A program made the translations under genes and the position numbers. A stretch of 64,000 bases of DNA from an uncultured Eubacteriales bacterium (GTDB taxonomy: Bacteria > Bacillota > Clostridia > Christensenellales > CAG-138): NCBI GenBank assembly GCA_900549955.1, contig URQH01000001.1, positions 62,001 through 126,000 of the forward strand, in the 5' to 3' direction. Positions 61,378 to 64,000 of this stretch are shown piece after piece (within the stretch, counting starts at the first letter, position 1; each line of letters opens with the position of its first letter). The notes below the pieces were generated by a model, which saw only the letters and a list, made by a program, of their open reading frames with translations, was not told the origin of the DNA and did no database searches.

Positions 61378-61653
61378 TCAGTCAGCGGAAATTTTCAGAT
61401 ATAGCGGCTGCCCGCAGTGGGGGCAGAACCTTGCGTCGGAGGTAAGCACCGTACCGCAGCGGTCACAACAGAGATGTCGTTCACGGTAACAGTCATACAG
61501 AGTTTTTGTCAGAAGTCGCATACCGCAGTCGGGACAGACGCTCTGCTCGCGGTCTACCACCGTGCCGCAGTGGGGACAGACTTTCATTCGTTTCATTACC
61601 TTCGGGCCGAAGCCGCATTGCTCCAGCCAGTTCATTTCCGCTTTCGCTGCCAC
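61378..61653 (-). CDS. Double zinc-ribbon protein
   Basis: The 91-residue product carries CPHC, CPDC, CDRC and CPHC pairs spaced as two zinc ribbons, ending in RFCPHCGQPLYLKISAD. It starts at GTG 61653 after GGGAGTGG. Such small proteins often sit next to membrane-stress or phage-shock-like genes and may mediate protein or RNA contacts. It follows the related zinc-ribbon gene by two bases. Confidence 0.7.
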   Translation of the reverse strand: MAAKAEMNWLEQCGFGPKVMKRMKVCPHCGTVVDREQSVCPDCGMRLLTKTLYDCYRERHLCCDRCGTVLTSDARFCPHCGQPLYLKISAD

Positions 61654-61655
61654 AG

Positions 61656-62024
61656 CTATCCACTCCCTTCATAATGTAATTTTTGTTTGCATACGGGGCA
61701 GAACCGATCCTCTGCACCCGTGTCGATTTTTGCGCCGCAGAATTTGCAGTATCTTGTTTCATACTCAAAGGGAGCGCAGTCGGTACATTCAAACACCACC
61801 GGATTATATACCGCGTCGATAATAAATCTGCCGCATTTCCGGCATTGGTTAAAATGCTGCCTGCCTTCCTTTTCCCACGCAAGCATCAGCTCCTCTTCGG
61901 GTATATCCGCGTGATAAGGCGATGTGATACACACCAGTGCTCCCGAAACGTCACAGTAAAAACGATAACGGTTACCGCCGGTATCCGGAGTGATTTTATA
62001 TGTAGCCGTCTTTTTTCCCCCCAT
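61656..62024 (-). CDS. Zinc-ribbon protein, first gene of the cluster
   Basis: The 122-residue product has a folded N-terminal part (YKITPDTGGNRYRFYCDVSG) and a C-terminal half with four cysteine pairs (CRKC, CTDC, CKFC, CPVC) that form two zinc ribbons. AAAGGGGGGCG precedes the ATG. It is the first gene of the minus-strand run that includes the YdjG- and YdjH-like genes; the next zinc-ribbon gene starts two bases after its stop. I know no function. Confidence 0.65.
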   Translation of the reverse strand: MGGKKTATYKITPDTGGNRYRFYCDVSGALVCITSPYHADIPEEELMLAWEKEGRQHFNQCRKCGRFIIDAVYNPVVFECTDCAPFEYETRYCKFCGAKIDTGAEDRFCPVCKQKLHYEGSG

Positions 62025-62092
62025 TTGTGTTTCGCCCCCCTTTCAGATAAAAAGTTGAGTTACGGTTTTTAATAGGGAATCATCATTTTATA

Positions 62093-62121
62093 TTGATTAA
62101 GTCAACTATTCGTGATATAAT
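62093..62121 (+). promoter_or_regulatory. Promoter of the binding-lipoprotein gene
   Basis: TTGATT (62093-62098) and a perfect TATAAT (62116-62121) are 17 bases apart. The leader to the start codon at 62427 is about 300 bases long. Confidence 0.7.
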
Positions 62122-62140
62122 TTATATAATAGGTGGGGCG

Positions 62141-62175
62141 GAACTCTGCACTTCGTTGGCGCGCAGACAGAGTTC
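62141..62175 (+). promoter_or_regulatory. Hairpin in the long leader of the binding-lipoprotein gene
   Basis: GAACTCTG (62141-62148) and CAGAGTTC (62168-62175) pair, with a second short CTG/CAG helix inside, and TTTCT follows. This could be an early terminator or attenuator. The remaining leader, to 62426, has no gene. Confidence 0.45.
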
Positions 62176-62426
62176 TTTCTGCAGATGTGTTTCCTGCAAA
62201 TAGGGGTACCCTCACCGATTTATAGGTAACAGCAAGACTTTATACCCTCCTTAAAACTCTCTTGCGAATAAAAGTATACAGACGCTTTCCTGTTCTGTCC
62301 CCGTCAAAAACCCCCGAATTGATAGGTCAGATTAAAAGAATATGATGTTTTCAGTCTTTTTACGGGCGGTTTTGATAGGAAAACAGATAGGTAGTCTGTG
62401 GTGGCATCCCCACCGAGGAGGTTCTT

Positions 62427-63755
62427 ATGAAAAAACTGCTATCTTTCTTTTTAATCGGGCTGATGTTATGTTTTGCCTTCACCGGCTGTTCTGACAAACC
62501 AAAGCTGGACCCTGACAATCCGGTTACACTGACCATGTGGCATGTGTACGGTGAGCAGGCCGACTCTCCCATGAATCGGCTGATTGAGGAATTCAATAAA
62601 ACGGTGGGAGCGGAGAAGGGCATCATCATCAACGTTACCCTGATGTCCAACGCTTCCCAGATCGGTCAGAAGCTGCTCGACGCCCAAGACGAAGTTCCGG
62701 GTGTTCCCTCCATGCCGGATTTGTTTTTTTGCCACAGCAGCAACGCAGAGGAACTCGGCGTTTCAAATTTACTGAATTGGAACGACTTATTTACCGAAGA
62801 TGAATTAAACAATTATGTGCCGGAATTTTTGGAAGATGGCAAGATCGGAGATGTCCTTGCGGTATTCCCCGTTTCTAAGTCCACTCATGTTCTGTATGTC
62901 GCCGGCACGCAGTTTGACCGTTTTGCAAAGGACATGGATGTATCCTATGACGATCTCTCCACCTGGGACGGCTTCTTTTCCGTTGCGGAAAAGTATTATA
63001 CCTGGTCCGGCGGTAAGCCTTTTTGCGCATTGGATTATCCCATTCGCTGCGTTGAGCTGAACGCACTTTCAAAAGGCGCCGAAAACTTTTATACCGAGGA
63101 CGGTTGGTACGACTTTGATAATCCCGTTTTCAAGGAATCTTGGATGGAATTTACCCAGGCGATTTCCAAAGGGCACATCGTTGTTTCCGACCTTTATTCC
63201 AACACAATGGTAATGACAGGCGAGGTGATTGCCGGTATCGGTTCGAGTGCGTCCATTCTTTATTACAACGATGTCATTACCTATCCCGATAACACAACGG
63301 AACCGATGAATTTGCAGGTTGTACCGCTTCCGAAAACAAAAGACGCGGATCTGCTTGTAACACTTGCCGGTGTCGGTCTTTGTTCGTACAAGACTACCGA
63401 GCAGAAAGCAGAGGCTGCAGCTGTATTTGCACGCTATATCACCGAAGAGGCGCGCAATTTTGAATTTGTAGCCTCTACGGGATACATGCCTGTCAACAAA
63501 GGCTCTTTTGAAAAAATCAAAGATTACGCTTTTGAAAGCAAAGCATATGAAAATCTTTATACAACGCTTTTTGAGGTGAACAAAACGGCAACCGCAATCA
63601 GAGAGCCGTCTTTTGCCGGATATTACGAAAAAATTTACGCTTTATATGACAGGCTGCGCGAGATGCAACCCCAGCTTACGGAAAGATTTGCAAACGGTGA
63701 AGACGCCGCCAAGCTGGCTGAGGAAACATGGGAATTGTTTCGCTCGATAGAGTAA
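62427..63755 (+). CDS. Sugar-type solute-binding lipoprotein
   Basis: The 442-residue product has a lipoprotein signal (lipobox FAFTGC, Cys at about residue 21) and a family 1 solute-binding fold (LTMWHVYGEQADSPMNRLIE). The membrane-sensor start directly downstream suggests that it works as a sensing or transport partner, as in sensor kinase systems with an extra binding protein. GAGGAGG precedes the ATG. No permease is in the window. Confidence 0.85.
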   Translation: MKKLLSFFLIGLMLCFAFTGCSDKPKLDPDNPVTLTMWHVYGEQADSPMNRLIEEFNKTVGAEKGIIINVTLMSNASQIGQKLLDAQDEVPGVPSMPDLFFCHSSNAEELGVSNLLNWNDLFTEDELNNYVPEFLEDGKIGDVLAVFPVSKSTHVLYVAGTQFDRFAKDMDVSYDDLSTWDGFFSVAEKYYTWSGGKPFCALDYPIRCVELNALSKGAENFYTEDGWYDFDNPVFKESWMEFTQAISKGHIVVSDLYSNTMVMTGEVIAGIGSSASILYYNDVITYPDNTTEPMNLQVVPLPKTKDADLLVTLAGVGLCSYKTTEQKAEAAAVFARYITEEARNFEFVASTGYMPVNKGSFEKIKDYAFESKAYENLYTTLFEVNKTATAIREPSFAGYYEKIYALYDRLREMQPQLTERFANGEDAAKLAEETWELFRSIE

Positions 63756-63767
63756 GGCGGTGACGGT

Positions 63768-64000
63768 ATGAAATTGTTGCCCGGTTTTACAAGTAAAAAG
63801 AGATCCATGAAGCGAAAGCTTTTGGCCTATATGTTTATCCTCATAGCGCTTGTCCTGACATTGCTGTTTTCCGGACTGCTGTTATTAGGACAATTTACAG
63901 GCGCAGAGCAAACAACGTTTGAAACATTGGATTTCCAGGCGGATGTATTTCACAGGCAAATCGACTCTCATATTGAAGGATTGGCCGTTATGAGCATTCA
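63768..64000 (+). CDS. Membrane sensor protein, 3' end outside the window
   Basis: The visible 77 residues start MKLLPGFTSKKRSMKRKLLA, then a first membrane helix (YMFILIALVLTLLFSGLLLL) and the beginning of an extracellular domain. This is the layout of membrane sensor kinases or sensor cyclases; the rest lies past base 64000. It begins 12 bases after the binding-lipoprotein gene, so the pair is co-transcribed. A histidine kinase is likeliest but not proven. Confidence 0.6.
   Translation, partial: MKLLPGFTSKKRSMKRKLLAYMFILIALVLTLLFSGLLLLGQFTGAEQTTFETLDFQADVFHRQIDSHIEGLAVMSI

Noticed and set aside
1..64000. CRISPR array
   Set aside because: No set of regularly spaced direct repeats and no cas gene is seen; the only tandem repeat is the two-copy one at 16460-16493.

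Overview
The window reads as a chromosome segment of a GC-rich, Gram-positive anaerobe of the Clostridia (Bacillota), probably an Oscillospirales-like gut bacterium. This is inferred from the gene families (DUF3842, TIGR01440/UPF0340, TraX-like, ECF S component, YesM/YesN two-component pairs, YkvI, GPH sugar symporter), strong AGGAGG ribosome-binding sites, and Tn1549-type integrative-element remnants. No rRNA, intact tRNA or CRISPR array is seen.

Layout. (a) 1-5418, housekeeping backbone: DUF3842 and TraX-like genes, an ECF S component behind a terminator-ending leader RNA, a transglutaminase-like lipoprotein, mutY sharing an overlapping divergent promoter with a TIGR01440 gene, then a large structured RNA (4610-4835) ahead of a zinc-ribbon gene. 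(b) 5419-20159, a lower-GC mosaic island that seems to have landed in a regulator-type gene: a truncated XRE gene at the left edge and a headless host-like C-terminal fragment at the right. Inside are a transfer-origin-like hairpin cluster, an IS3/IS150-type element whose interior has been replaced by a Fic gene, a helicase fragment and a tRNA-Ala 3' fragment, a complete sugar ABC transporter with its YesN/YesM pair, cupin and aldo/keto reductase, a decayed URO-D-like gene cut by an IS fragment, and ICE-type regulator and P-loop kinase genes.

(c) 20287-36203, the most distinctive locus: fourteen minus-strand genes from one good promoter (TPR protein, three paralogous amidohydrolases, a complete Opp/Dpp-type peptide ABC transporter, a small membrane protein, an M24 Xaa-Pro-type peptidase, P5C reductase, a YkvI-like permease and an XRE-cupin regulator), with a divergent S10 serine carboxypeptidase. 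It looks like uptake and dismantling of a peptide-like, probably proline-containing or modified substrate; the substrate is unknown. (d) 36340-39589: LysR regulator, cation:proton antiporter and MgtC-like protein. (e) 39715-50749: a tightly overlapping L-rhamnoside operon (GPH symporter, GH78, GH3, rhaB, rhaA, rhaD) with a divergent AraC regulator. (f) 51123-51446: TM2-domain protein.

(g) 51586-55393: remnant of a Tn1549-like element with a chimeric serine-recombinase C-terminus, a ParM/ParR-type pair, a Cys-rich protein and a sigma-like protein. (h) 55534-62024: ten minus-strand genes with a zinc-ribbon membrane protein and a TPM-domain protein that recall B. subtilis YdjG-YdjH, plus lipoproteins and a DUF6935-like protein; a possible envelope-stress module lacking PspA and SPFH partners in this window. 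(i) 62093-64000: a sugar-type binding lipoprotein followed by the start of a membrane sensor, cut by the window edge.
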